Assembly (NCBI GenBank): GCA_018398815.1 | Contig: CM031616.1 | Span: forward strand, 74,166,840 to 74,230,839 | From: Conus ventricosus | Lineage: Eukaryota; Mollusca; Gastropoda; Neogastropoda; Conidae | Direction of reading: 5' to 3' | DNA: 64,000 nucleotides | Shown here: piece by piece, positions 1 through 11,908 of the stretch | How the letters are laid out: the number at the start of each line of letters is the position of its first letter | How positions within the stretch are numbered: position 1 is the first letter of the stretch | Notes under the pieces: generated by a model | What the model was told of the DNA's origin: nothing | Databases searched by the model: none | The model's input: only the letters and a program-made list of their open reading frames with translations | Program-made: the position numbers and the translations under genes

Positions 1-379
1 CGTTCTTGGCTAAACGATCGACCATTTCGTTCCCGCCGATGCCAACATGACCAGGAACCCAAGCAAGAGTAATGTTGTAACCGTCCGCCTTCAACTTGCT
101 AAAAGGTTCGAAGAAATGTAAAAGTTCTGGATGCTGAAGGTTGCGGCCAGCTATGGCCTCCAAAGCTGACAGCGAATCCGACAGAACCAGAAAGTCCCTC
201 TTCGAAGAATGTGAGATTATCTTCAAAGCCAAAACCAGAGCGGTAAGTTCAGCAGAATAGACAGAAGCATCTGAATGAATATGTTCCAACAGTATCTGAG
301 AAGGAGCCCCAGGGCAGTAGGCTGCACAGGCCACTCCATCTTCAGACTTGGAACCGTCAGTGAAAACTTTTTGACAGGA
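1..379 (-). mobile_element. Older LINE copy A/C, RNase H segment left of the nested insertion
   Basis: This segment is nearly identical to 1011-1389 of copy B (RNase H region). It is interrupted at 379 by the 3' tail of copy B and resumes at 6361, so it is the 3'-side part of an older copy. The last roughly 630 bp of that copy lie outside the window. Minus-strand RNase H words such as the VPGHVGIGGNEMVDRLAKNA region are encoded, but the fragment is not a complete gene. Confidence 0.92.
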
Positions 380-571
380 TAAGATAAGATAAGATAATGT
401 TGCTTATAGCCCAGCCGACCGCAGAGGGCCACATCAGGGCTGTCACCACGTTAAAATCAACTCACCAGTCATTAAAAAAAAAAAAAAAAAAAAACTTTCA
501 CACATCTCGTTAAATGACATCGTCTACAAACGCACCAGAAACTTTGTTAAAAATCTTTCTGCCGTAAAATC

Positions 572-2479
572 TTAAATCAGATGAAAAATGTTAATCTCTC
601 TCAAAAACTCAAGGATCACGTCAGGCGGGACATCCCTGAACAGGATCTTCATGGACTCCGCTGTAAAATGTTTGTGTCTCACATCGTGCAAGTCCCAACA
701 CTCCAAAAGAACATGTTTCATTGTGAGTGGCGCATGACATGGAATGCACCACGGAGCTTCTTCACTCTTTAAAAGGTAGGCATGGGTAAAATACGAATGG
801 CCGGTGTGCAGCCGGCACAGAACCGTTTCCTCTTTACGACCACCTGACGTAGATGGGAGGAAGTCCTTAAGGTTTGGACGGATCTGAAAGAGTTTGTTAT
901 TCGTCTGTGTGTTCCAATCCTCCTGCCAGAGGTCTCTCACATAATCGTTAATTTTGGGTTTCACATCTGAGCAGGGGATATAAGTGTTGGACAGTTTCTC
1001 TCTTGTGGCGTTCTTGGCTAAACGATCAACCATTTCGTTCCCGCCGATACCAACATGACCAGGAACCCAAGCAAGAGTAATGTTGTAACCGTCCGCCTTC
1101 AACTTGCTAAAAAGTTCAAAGAAATGCAAAAGTTCTGGATGCTGAAGGTTGCGGCCAGCTATGGCTTCCAAAGCTGACAGCGAATCCGACAGAACCAGAA
1201 AGTCCCTCTTTGAAGAATGTGAGATTATCTTCAAAGCCAGAACCAGAGCAGTAAGTTCAGCAGAATAGACAGAAGCATCTGAATGGATATGTTCCAACAT
1301 TATCTGAGAAGGAGCCCCAGGGCAGTAGGCTGCACAGGCCACTCCATCTTCAGACTTGGAACCGTCAGTGAAAACTTTTTGACAGGATGGGAATTTCAAA
1401 CAGAGCTCAGCATACAATGCCTTGTAAGCCAGAGAGCTGGTAGACTCTTTACGAAAAGCTGCAAGATCGAAACGAATCTCTGGTGTGAAAAAGGTCCACG
1501 GAGGTTGATCCGGAAACTTGGAAAAATCGGAAACTACTCCTAGGTCTAGACCTGCATTCCGCACGTGAGGCTGCATACGAAGACCAAACGGCGGAATACA
1601 TTTAGGGTTGTTTTCAAACTTACTTTGGAACGGAGGGTCAAAGACACAGTCATAGGCAGGGTTTTCTGGTTCTGAGAACAGTCGGATATAATAATTCAAA
1701 GACAGTTTCAGCCTGCGGTTGGACAATGAAGGTTCACCCGCCTCTGCGTACAGGCTGTACACAGGGGTGGTGCGGAACGCTCCAAGACAGAGACAAAGCC
1801 CTTGATGGTGGATAGGGTCCAAGAGTTTGAGGTAAGACGATCTTGCGGAGCCGTAGACAGCACAACCGTAGTCCAGTTTGGAACGGACCAAGGCTCTGTA
1901 GAGGTGCAGCAAAGTTTTCTTATCAGCGCCCCAGTCGGTGTGCGCTACGACCCGCAGAATATTCAGTGCTTTCTGGCAAGCAGTTTTGAGGTGTTTGATG
2001 TGGCTGAGAAAGTTAAGTTTCTGGTCAAAAATGACTCCCAGAAATTTGGCCTCTTTAACAGCTGGAATGGGAGATTTCCCTACTTGAAGTTCAGGATCTG
2101 GAAAAAACTGACGGAAATTATGGAAGTGAATACACTGCGTCTTTGTTGGAGAAAAAGTGAAACCGTTTTCATCTGCCCACCGATGGATTTTATCTACGCA
2201 AAGCTGGAGCCTGCGCTGGACACTCGGGTACAGGCTTCCAGTTGCGTAGACAGCAAAATCATCCACAAACAATGAGCAGTCTGAACCCTGCTGAACTGAT
2301 TGAACAATGTTGTTGATTTTAATACTAAAGAGGGCAGGAGACAGTATGCTCCCCTGTGGAACACCCAACTCCTGCTCGTGGACATCAGAGAGAGTGGTGC
2401 CAACACGGACCTGAAACTGTCGTTCTGCCAAAAAATTTTTTTGAATGAAAAGCGAAGATGACCTCGAAAACCCAAACAA
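572..2479 (-). pseudogene. LINE ORF2 C-terminal part: reverse transcriptase plus RNase H (copy B)
   Basis: This is an open stretch of 635 codons carrying the RT palm and a C-terminal RNase H. The RT catalytic motif reads FVDDFAVYA near residue 71, preceded by GVPQGSILSP. RNase H follows, with its acidic residues in FTDGSKSEDG, YSAELTALVLAL, VLSDSLSALEA and NEMVDRLAKNA, and the conserved AWVPGHVG. The C-terminus has Cys/His-rich sequence (WCIPCHAPLTMKHVLLEC). The stretch is the uninterrupted end of ORF2; the fingers and N-terminal half lie upstream in other frames, so the first Met is not the native start. Confidence 0.9.
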
Positions 2480-3010
2480 TGGAGATCATGAAGTATCCCC
2501 GACTTCCAGGTGGTATCGTAGGCCTTCTCCAAGTCAAAGAAAATTGCCACTGCATGCTGTCTGTTCTAAAAAGTGTTCCGAAGTGTAGATTCCAGACAAA
2601 TCAAATGGTCAACGGTAGTCCGTTGTTTGCGGAAACCACACTGTTCTTTCGCCAAAAGGCCATCGTTTCGAGTTTCCACATGAGCCTAGCATTGACCATT
2701 TTCTCCATCAATTTGCAGACACAGCTGTCAAAGCTATGGGAACGGTAGTTTGATGGATTAGAAAGATCTTTTCCAGGTTTGGGGATGGGAATAATGAGGG
2801 CTTTCCGCCAAGAGGGTGGAAAGAAACCTGTAGTCCACACATGGTTGTATACCTGTAGCAGTATGTTCAGACCTTCTTGCGGAAGATGTTTCAACAGTTG
2901 ATAATGGATTTCATCTATACCTGGAGAGGAATCGTTGCAGGACAGTAAGGCAGATTTCAGTTCATTTAAAGTGAAAGGAAGATTGTAGTCTTCCATGTTG
3001 TCTGACGAAA
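2480..3010 (-). pseudogene. LINE ORF2 N-terminal RT remnant (copy B)
   Basis: Two minus-strand frames (about 2194-2550 and 2601-2996) continue the RT towards its N-terminus. They carry the palm motif reading FFDLEKAYDTTW near 2540 and the upstream stretch SSPGIDEIHYQLLKHLP near 2920. The frame changes between these pieces, so at least two small indels separate them from the downstream RT-RNase H frame. The same blocks occur in the older copy at about 7500-8000. Confidence 0.8.
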
Positions 3011-3199
3011 AGTTGCAGGGTGATTTTTCTTTAAGGGTTTTATTTTTGACAAAAGTGGCTGATTTGTTAGAAGAGGAGGAATTCTTTTCTATGGTTGAAG
3101 CCAGCAGATTACAACTGCTTTTTTCTCTGTTATTAAAGAGTCAGCAAACTTGAGATGGTTCACAGTGGGACAGGTGTTTCTTCCCTTTGATATTTTTTA

Positions 3200-4260
3200 A
3201 TGATGTTCCACACTTTTTTCTTGAAGTTTTCGACGTCAGCCTGGATCAGAAACTTCTCCAGGACCGACGTTTACTGATTTTAAAAGTGTGTCTCGATTTA
3301 GCACGGAGTTTCTGATGGGCTCGAGCGTTGGGACCCGAAGGTCGATGGTACACCTGACGCTGAGCCCGTTCCGAACTTTGGAAATTTGTTGGCAGTCTGA
3401 ATCAAACCAGGGTGTTTTGGGCATTTGAAGTTTATCGGAAGACACTGGAATACAAGCTTAGCACACTTGATCACAGTGTTAGTCAGTGATTCTGCTGGGT
3501 CCGGACTCTGAAGAAAATCAGTGTCCAGAATTCCTTAGAAATAGTGGCTGCAAAGAGATCCCAGTTTGCTTCTTATAATTTAGATGTTGAGAGACAGAGA
3601 CGTGTTCAGTTTATTACGGTTGTAGAAGGACAGGGAAATGGTCACTTCCGTGCAGATCATCATGGACATGACCACTCATACATAGTCCAGGACCAGCGAG
3701 GGGTCACAAACCGACAAATCTAAACACGAAAGTGAACCTGTGGAAGAGTGGAGGTAAGTTGCAGATCCGTCGTTCAGACAACACAAATCCAAATCCGAAA
3801 GACATCCTCAATTAGCAGACCTCTGGATGACGTACTGACACTACCCCAAAGAGGATTGTGACCGTTTAAGTCACCCAACAGCAAAAAAGGTCGAGGAAGT
3901 TCTCTTATCAGACTGACAAGGTCCTGACGACAAACCGGACAGAAGGTGGGAGATAAAGGGAACAGATTGTCACAGTCTTGTGGAGAGTGACTCTCGCAGC
4001 TACAGCCTGAAGGAGGTAGACAGAGCGACAGACTATACAACAAAGTTTTGTGTAGGAGAAGGGCAACACCGCCCGACAGTCCCAACGTGGATGGTTGTGC
4101 AGGTTTGAAAGAATATTAAAGCCAGAAAGAGTAAAGGTCTTCTGGCTTTGAATTTGGGTTTCCTGAAGAGCCACGACGGAAGGTTTTATAGATGACACAG
4201 AATCTGCAGCTCCTCAAAGTTGGAATTTAGTCCACGGATATTCCAATGGAATATTGTATT
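3200..4260 (-). pseudogene. LINE APE-like endonuclease remnant (copy B)
   Basis: Fragments in several minus-strand frames match the N-terminal endonuclease of ORF2. The motif VVALQETQIQSQ (near 4160) and LLGDLNGHNPLWGS (near 3860) are the catalytic E and N/D motifs of APE-type nucleases. The older copy keeps the start more clearly at 9241, with NIRGLNSNFEEL. The frame is broken repeatedly, so no functional nuclease is encoded here. Confidence 0.8.
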
Positions 4261-4291
4261 ATCCATGGTGCAGAGGCGAAAAGGAGAGAAA

Positions 4292-5613
4292 TCAGGTCAT
4301 CTCCTCTTCAACGTCCGCTTCTAATGGAGCGAATTTATTAGTTACTTTCACTGGACTGTGTTGGTCTTTGGACCTGCTGGCAGACTTGCCAGCAGGTGAC
4401 AAAGCCTGGAGTTTGGAGATGGTGGAGGTCTGGATTTGGGAGGTGGTGGAGGTTTCTTCCTCATCTCCACCATCTCCACACTGGGTGGAACTCCCTTGCC
4501 CGCACGGGCACTGGACAGAGGAGTTCGAGGCGGGAGTGCTGGTTTTTTTAATCTGCCCAGCAGCAGATGTTGTAGACTGCTGGGCAGTCTGAGGGGTGGC
4601 GGATTTTTTGCCTCCACCAGGGGCAGTCCACTTTGAGTTAGGAGTGGTGGACCTGCTTCCACCAGAGTTGACAGTTCTTCCTTGCAGTGTCTTGGAAAAG
4701 ATAAAATTCATCAGTCTGGCAGCAGACAGACCTAGTGGAAACTTCTTTACGGCCGAAGCATACGAAGATGCTGTTGGCGTCTGACTGCAACAACCTGTTT
4801 GCGGGCCTCAAAAAAGGAGATTTTCTTTTCAGTTTTTTACTCGTTGTATAGTGGATTCCTGAATCCAAAGAGGGCAGTTTCGGGAAGAGGAGGGATGGTC
4901 GCCACCGCAGTTAGCACAATGCACCGATCTTACACGGCCCATCATGGGTTGCCTTGCAGCAAACACCGCACACCTCCTGCCCAGAACAACGGTCCTGACA
5001 TGGCCAAACCTCCGACATCTGAAGCACCTCAACGGGACGGAACATACATCTGAACTCTGACGTTCAGGTAACCAACTTTGATGACCGAGGCAGCACAGGG
5101 TTGCAGAAGGTCAAAAGAGGGTGATTGTGGCCACTCTTTCCGCACCTTTCTTGACTGTCACCCTGCGCACCTCCGTCACACCCTGGGACGCCAGTTTCCG
5201 TTTTGATCTCTGCCTCTGAGACACCTGTTAGATCTCTGCAGCGAATCACTCCTTTTGACGAATTTAACTGTTTATGGGAGTCACCCTGATCTCCCTGTCC
5301 ACTATTTTGTTGCCCTCAACAGCTGTTCAGATTGCTTTTTTGATTGACATTGAATGAGAAACTCAGCCAATCCTCAACCTTTTTGACGGACTGAGGGTCA
5401 CCTGCTAGACCTTGAAAGCCCTTTGTATGGCAAAAGGCTCAGAGCTGAAAGGGTCTTTCCTGCTCCGTCCCTTCCATCACGAGCCAGGAAGCCCAGAAAC
5501 CTGTCCTCTGTCTTACTTCTGTATCTGAATCACTGTCAGAATTGAAGTCCCATGAAATAGGGGATGCTGCCTTTCTCTTCCTTTTGGGGGGGTTGTTTTT
5601 TGATAAAGCCATA
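4292..5613 (-). pseudogene. LINE ORF1 (gag) remnant with zinc knuckles (copy B)
   Basis: Minus-strand fragments of the nucleic-acid-binding ORF1 product. The N-terminus, starting near 5613, has a basic stretch NNPPKRKRKAA and an acidic Ser-Asp stretch. The middle has CFRCRRFGHV, a CX2CX4H knuckle, followed by CANCGGDHPSSSRNCP near 4880. The C-terminal part is Ser/Thr/Pro-rich. It is split over at least four frames. The gag N-terminus is better preserved in the older copy at 10495-11180. Confidence 0.75.
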
Positions 5614-6360
5614 ATTAGTTTATTGTGTTTCATCCCTCCCTTACCCCACCCCCTTGGAGTCCAACTAAGGGCCAGGGCCAAGAAACCAATGTCTTGACCC
5701 CTTCCAGGCTTCGGGAGAGATATACGACAAACAGAAACTACCACCCTATCCCCCCTGATCATGCTCAACTCCCGGGAACAGAGAGCTGAGCACTACAGGG
5801 GTTTACTTGGCCAGCAGGGGGACTGTCTGTCTTGACCCAGCCCCAAGAAGGGAGCCGATTAGTACACCCGGGCCAAAGTGTACTCCCTGTCTAGGAGAGG
5901 TCCGAGCCAAAGTGATGTGTTGAGAGCACCGGCCTCCTCAGGCACTGCCCTCTCAATCACCAGGATCTCATCCCCCTCCGACACAGGTCGCACCGCACGG
6001 CAAACCACGGCGGATCTTAAGGAGACCACAGAGAGAAGAGGAGTGTGGAAAAGAAGACTGAAGGGGAGACGAAGATAGAAAAGGGCCAAATAAGAAAGGC
6101 AGAAAACAAGAAAAGGAGAAAGGCGGGTTACTCTTAGTCAGGATCCTCACCCTTAGCCTATCTGACATGGGAAGCCCTACCAGGGGCATCAACTCCTTAC
6201 CACGTTTACGCTTAGGCCAGACGCATCTTCACCTCTCAGGCCTAGAAGCACTTGAATAAAACAGCCTATATCCAAGTATTGATGCCCCCGCCAGCAAAGC
6301 CTAAGGATCACTGGACCACGCAAGCCCTCCGACCACGGCAAGGTCGCAACCCCCGGAGGG
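5614..6360 (-). other. LINE 5' untranslated region (copy B)
   Basis: About 750 bp between the LINE 5' terminus and the gag start. It aligns along its length with 11170-11908 of the older copy, including the 5'-terminal GC-rich motif, so an internal promoter is expected here. No conserved coding frame is visible. Confidence 0.7.
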
Positions 6361-6399
6361 TTTTGACAGGAGGGGAATTTGGAACAGAGGTCAGCATAC

Positions 6400-8145
6400 A
6401 ATGCCTTGTATGCCAGAGAGCTGGTAGACTCTTTGCGAAAAGCTGCAAGATCGAAACGAATCTCTGGTGTGAAAAAGGTCCACGGAGGTTGATCCGGAAA
6501 CTTGGAAAAATCGACACAACTCCTAGGTCTAGACCTGCATTCCGCACGTGAGGCCGCATACGAAAAACCAAACGGCGGAATACATTTCGGGTTGTTTTCA
6601 AACTTACTTTGGAACGGAGGTCAAAGACACAGTCATAGGCAGGGTTTTCTGTTCTGAGAACAGTCGGATAAATAATTCAAAGACAGTTTCAGCCTGCGGT
6701 TGGACAATGAAGGTTCACACCGCCTCTGCGTACAGGCTGTACACAGGGGTGGTGCGGAACGCTCCAAGACAGAGACAAAGCCCTTGATGGTGGATAGGTC
6801 CAAGAGTTTGAGGTAAGACGATCTTGCGGAGCCGTACACAGCACAACCGTAGTCCAGTTTGGAACGGACCAAGGCTCTGTAGAGGTGCAGCAAAGTTTTC
6901 TTATCAGCGCCCCAGTCGGTGTGCGCCACAACCCGCAGAATATTCAGTGATTTCTGGCAAGCAGTTTGAGGTTTTTGATGTGGCTGAGAAAGTTAAGTTT
7001 CTGGTCAAAAATGACTCCCAGAAATTTGGCTCTTTTAACAGCTGGAATGGGAGATTTCCCTACTTGAAGTTCAGGATCTGGAAAAAACTGACGGAAATTA
7101 TGGAAGTGAATACACTGTGTTTTTGTAGCAGAAAAGGTGAAACCGTTTTCCATCCGCCCACTGATGGATTTTATCCACGCAAAGCGGGAGCCTGCACTGG
7201 ACACTCGGTACAGGCTTCCAGTTGCGTAGACAGCGAAATCATCCACAAACAATGAGCAGTCTGAACCCTGCTGAACTGATTGAACAATGTTGTTGATCTT
7301 AATACTAAAGAGGGCAGGAGACAGTATGCTCCCCTGGAACACCCAACTCCTGCTCGTGGACATCAGAGAGAGTGGTGCCAACCCGGACCTGAAACTGTCG
7401 TTCTGCCAAAAAATTTTGAATGAAAAGCGGAAGATGACCTCGAAAACCCAGATCGTGGAGATCATGAAGTATCCCCGACTTCCAGGTGGTATCGTAGGCC
7501 TTCTCCAAGTCAAAGAAAATTGCCACTGCATGCTGTCTATTCAAAAAAGCGTTCCGAAGTGTAGATTCCAGACGAATCAAATGGTCAACTGTAGTCCGAT
7601 GTTTGCGGAAACCACACTGTTACTTTTCGCCAAAAGGCCATCGGTTTCGAGTTTCCACATGAGCCTAGCATTGACCATTTTCTCCATCAATTTACAGACA
7701 CAGCTGGTCAAAGCTATGGGACGGTAGTTTTGATGGATTAGAAAGATCTTTTCCAGGTTTGGGAATTGGAATAATGAGGGCTTTTCGCCAAGAAGGTGGA
7801 AAGAAACCAGTAGTCCACACATGTGTTGTATACCTGTAGCAGGATGTTCAGACCTATTTGCGGAAGATGTTTCAACAGTTGATAATGGATTTCATCTATA
7901 CCTGGAGAAGAATCGCTGCAAGAAAGTAAGGCAGATTTCAGCTCGTTTAACGTGAAAGGAAGATTGTAGTCTTCCATGTTGTCTGACGAAAAGTTGCAAG
8001 GGTGATTTTTCTTAAGGGCTTTGCTTTTGACGAAAGTGGCTGATTTGTTTGAAGAGGAGGAATTCTTTTCAATTGTAGAAGCAAGCAGATTAGCAACTGC
8101 TTTTTTCTCTGTTATTAAAGAGTCAGCAAACTTGAGATGGTTCAC
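6400..8145 (-). pseudogene. Reverse transcriptase remnant of older LINE copy
   Basis: Minus-strand frames include the FVDDFAVYA active-site block near 7240, FFDLEKAYDTTW near 7510 and SSPGIDEIHYQLLKHLP near 7900. The C-terminal RT thumb (the ADKKTLLHLYRALVRSKLDY block near 6880) is followed by the split that leads to the RNase H piece at 1-379. Frame changes occur every few hundred bases. Confidence 0.8.
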
Positions 8146-8214
8146 AGTGGGACAGTGTTCTTCCCTTTGATTTTCTTAATGATGTTCCACACTTTTTCCT
8201 TGGAAGTTTCGATG

Positions 8215-9241
8215 TCAGCCTGGAGCAGAAGCTTCTCCAGGACCGACGTTTACTGATTTTAAAAGTGTGTCTTGACTTAGCACGGAGTTTCTGATGGCTC
8301 GAGCGTTGGGACCCGAAGGTCGTTGGTATAACCCGACGCTGAGCCCGTTTTCGAACTTTGGAAATTTGTTGGCAGTCCGAATCGAACCAGGGTGTTTTGG
8401 CATTTGAAGTTTATCGGAAGAACACTGGAATACAGGCTTTAGCACATTTGATCACAGTGTTAGAGATTCAGCTGGGTCCGGACTCTGAAGAAAATCAGTG
8501 TCCTGGAATTCCTTAGAAATAGTGGCTGCAAAGAGATCCAGTTGCTTTCTTATAATTTAGATGTGGAGAGACAGAGACGTGTTCAGTTATTACGGGTTGT
8601 AGAAGGACAGGGAAATGGTCACTTCCGTGCAGATCGTCATGGACAGACAACTCATAGTCCAGGACCAGCGAGGGTCACAAACCGACAAATCTAAACACGA
8701 AAGTGAACCTGTGGAAGAGTGGAGTAAGTTGCAGATCCGTCGTTCAGACAACACAAATCCAAATCCGAAAGGACATCCTCAATCAGTAGACCTCTGGATG
8801 ACATACTGACACTACCCCAAAGAGGATTGTGACCGTTAAAGTCACCCAACAGCAAAAAAGGTCGAAGAAGTTCTCCTATCAGACTGACAAGGTCCTGACG
8901 ACAAACCGGGACAGAAGGAGGAAGATAAAGGGAACAGATTGTCACAGTCTTGTGGAGAGTGACTCTCGCAGCTACACCTGAAGGGAGGTAACAGAGCGAC
9001 AGAACTATACAGCAAAGTTTTTGTATATGAGAAGGGCAACACCGCCCGACAGTCCAACGTGGATGGTTTGTGCAGGTTTTGAAAGAACATTAAAGCCAGA
9101 AAGAGTAAAGGTCTTCTGGCTTTGAATTTGAGTTTCCTGAAGAGCCACGACGGAAGGTTTTATAGATTGACACAGAAGCTGCAGCTCCTCAAAGTTGGAA
9201 TTTAGTCCACGGATATTCCAATGGGATATTGTACTATCCAT
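8215..9241 (-). pseudogene. APE endonuclease remnant of older LINE copy
   Basis: A start at 9241 begins MDSTISHWNIRGLNSNFEEL, the usual opening of an APE endonuclease ORF2. It is followed by VVALQETQIQSQ and, in another frame, LLGDFNGHNPLWGS. These carry the Asn, Glu and Asp/Asn active-site positions. Indels near 9090 and 8900 break the frame. Confidence 0.8.
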
Positions 9242-9321
9242 GGTGCAGAGGGCGAAAAGGAGAGAGATCAGTCATCTCCTCCTCAACGTCTGCTTCCAAT
9301 GAGTGAATTTATTACTTAATT

Positions 9322-11180
9322 TCACTGGACTGTGTTGGTCAACAGACCTGCTGGCAGACTTGCCAACAGGTGAAGAAGGTCTGGATTTGGAGATGGTGGA
9401 GGTTTCTTCCTCATCTCAACACTGGGTGGAACTCCCTTGCCCACACGGGCACTGGACAGAGGGGTTCGAGGCGGGATTGCTGGTTTTTTTAATCTGCCCA
9501 GCAGCAGATGTTGTAGACTGCTGGGCAGTCTGAGGGGTGGCGGATTTTTTGCCTCCACCAGGGGCATTCACTTTGGGTTGGAAGGTGGTGGACCTGCTTC
9601 CACCAGAGTTGACAATTCGTCCTTGCAATGTCTTCGAAAACGTGAAGTCATCAGTCTGGCAGCAGACTGACCGAGTGGGAACTGTCTTTACGGCCGAAGC
9701 ATATGAAGCTGTTGGCGTCTGACTGCCCACAACCTGCTTGCGGGCTTCAAAAAACGAGATCTTCTTTTCTGTTTTAATGCGTTGTATAGTGGATTCCTGA
9801 ATCCAAAGAGGACAGTTTCTTGAAGAGGAGGGATGATCGCCACCGCAGTTAGCACAATGTGCCGGATCTTTACACGGCCCATCATGAGTCGCCTTGCAGC
9901 AAACACCGCACACCTCCTGCTCCACGGCTGTTCAGAGCAAGCCACTTAGTTTTGAGATAAGGGGAGTTTATAGCTCGCCCACAGCTGCAGAATCCAAGCC
10001 GTGAAAGCAGGTCAGGGAAAGGGGTGTTTTCTGCAGGCCGCTCCCCACCAGCCAGCTAACTGTGCTGTACTCGGCGAACTGAATGTCATCTGTGTAAAGC
10101 CGGTCTGGCAACAATCTGTTCGGCATTGCTGAGCGGCCATTACAAGTGGGGCTGTTAGTTTGATAATTAGTAGTTGTCATGAAAAATGTAATATATCTGT
10201 GCTTTTGAGATGACTGAATAGGCAAAATCCCGACAATTCTTTTAATACCAAACTCGACTAGGTTGATTTTCCTGTAGATAATGTAGATACGGCATGAAAG
10301 TTTGTACACAAGTGGTCAGGCAATATTCAAACTATGACAACACACACACACAATTGTGCAAAAATGACGTCATCACTTTCTGGAACTTAATTTTCCCTAA
10401 TTAACTAGTACACAAGTTTGATATATGCCTCTGCTTGAACTACAACAACAAAACTGTTGGATTAGAAATGTGTAAGCCTTATTTGTTCGGCCCTTTAACT
10501 AAGTGTCTCGAATGGGACGGAAAAATAAAGCTGTGGCTCAGAACAGCGGTCTCTGACATGGCCAAACCTCTGGCATCTGAAGCACCTCAACGGGGACGGA
10601 ACATACAGCTGAACATGAACATTCAGGTAACCAACTTTGATGACCGGAGGCAGCACAGGGTTGCAGAATGTCAGAAAGAGGGTGTTGGTGGCCACTCTCT
10701 CTGCACCTTTTTTTATCGTCACCCTGCGCACCTCCGTCACACCCTGGGATGCCAGTTCCGTTTTGATCTCTGCCTCTGAGACACCTGTTAAATCACGGCA
10801 GCGAATCACACCTTTTGATGAATTCAACTGTTTATGGGGAGTCACCTTGATCTCCCTGTCCACTAGTTTTGTTGCCCTCAGCAGCTGTTCAGATTGTTTT
10901 TGTGATCTACATTGAATCAGAAACGAGCCATTCCTCAACCTTTTGATGGACCGAGGGTCACCTGCTATACCTTGAAAGCCCTTTTGGATAGCAAAAGGGC
11001 TCAGAGCTGAAAGGGGTCTTTCCTGCTCCGTCCCTTCCATCACGAGCCAGGAAGCCCAGAAACCTGTCCTCTGTCTTACCTCTGTATCGGAATCACTGTC
11101 TGTTTGAAAATCCCCTGAAATAGGGGATGCTGCCTTCCTCTTCTTTTTGGGGGGATATTTTTTGAAAAAGCCATATTTAG
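9322..11180 (-). pseudogene. Gag (ORF1) remnant of older LINE copy, split by an insertion
   Basis: The N-terminal part (11180-10495) reads well, with a basic NLS-like start, a region resembling an RNA-binding fold (RNGSFLIQCRSQKQSEQLL), and LRCFRCQRFGHVRDRC, a zinc knuckle. The rest (9925-9416) carries CGVCCKATHDGPCKDPAHCANCGGDH and a Ser/Thr-rich tail. Between them lies a 615-bp foreign insertion. Confidence 0.8.
9922..10536. mobile_element. 615-bp insertion in the older LINE gag (MITE-like)
   Basis: Comparison with copy B (around 4990) shows that sequence from 9922 to 10536 is absent there. The ends are weakly inverted: CCACGGCT on the left and AGCTGTGG on the right. Both ends also contain the subterminal word CACTTAGTT in opposite orientations. 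A CT dinucleotide flanks it on both sides. No transposase is encoded, so it is probably a non-autonomous DNA element of unknown family. Confidence 0.6.
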
Positions 11181-11908
11181 TTTATTGTGTTTCATCGCTC
11201 CCTTACCCACCCACCTTGGAGTCCAACTATGGGGCCAGGGCCAAGAAACCAATGTCTTGACCCCTTCCAGGCTTTAGGAGAGATATACGACAAACAGAAG
11301 CCACCAACCCTATCCCCCCTGATCATGCTCAACTCCCGGGAACAGAGAGCTGAGCACTGCAGGGGTTCACATGGCCAGCAGGGGAACTGCCTGTCTTGAC
11401 CCAGCCCCAAGAAGGGGAGCCGATTAGTACACCCGGGCCAAAGTGTACTCCCTGTCTAGGAGAGGTCCGAGCCAAAGTGATGTGTTGAGAGCGCTGGCCC
11501 TCTCAATCACCAGGATCTCATTCCCCTCCGACACAGGTCGCACCGCACGGCAAACGCGGCAGATCTTAAGGAGACCACAGAGAGAAAAGGAGTGTGGAAA
11601 AGAAGACTTGAAGGGAGACGAAGATAGAAAAGGGCCAAATAAAGGCAGAAAACAAGAAAAGGAGAAAGGCGGGTTACTCTTAGTCAGGATCCTCACCCTT
11701 AGCCTATCTGACATGGGAAGCCCTACCAGGGGCATCAACTCCTTACCACGTTACGCTTAGGCCAGACAGCATCTTAGCTTCTCGGACCTAGAAGCAGTTT
11801 GAAAAAACCAGCCTATCTCCGAGTATTGATGCCCCCGCCAGCAAAGCCTAAGGGATCACTGGACCGCGCAAGCCCTCCGACCACGACAAGGTCGCAACCC
11901 CCGGAGGG

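Larger units (their letters stand above)
380..6360 (-). mobile_element. Complete non-LTR retrotransposon (LINE), younger copy B
   Basis: This is a full-length LINE read on the minus strand: 5' end at 6360 (GC-rich start CCCTCCGGGGGTTGCGACC) and 3' end at 380 with a TTATC-repeat tail. The order is gag with zinc knuckles, APE-type endonuclease, reverse transcriptase and RNase H, which fits the I-group of LINEs; the exact clade is uncertain. It is flanked by the direct repeat TTTTGACAGGA at 369-379 and 6361-6371, and the flanking sequences are continuous with each other in an older copy of the same family, so it is a nested insertion. Reading frames are interrupted by small indels in gag, endonuclease and N-terminal RT, so this copy is probably not autonomous unless some indels are sequencing errors. 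Confidence 0.93.
6361..11908 (-). mobile_element. Older LINE copy A/C, main segment (RT, endonuclease, gag, 5' end)
   Basis: This is the continuation of the copy that begins at 1-379. On the minus strand it contains an RT remnant (about 6400-8145), endonuclease (about 8215-9241), gag (about 9322-11180, interrupted) and a 5' region ending at 11908 with the same CCCTCCGGGGG terminus as copy B. It has more indels than copy B and a 615-bp insertion at 9922-10536. Without insertions its length matches copy B, so it was once full length. Confidence 0.92.

Noticed and set aside
1283..2275. Plus-strand ORFs at the start of the window
   Set aside because: Shadows of the minus-strand LINE RT/RNase H frame.
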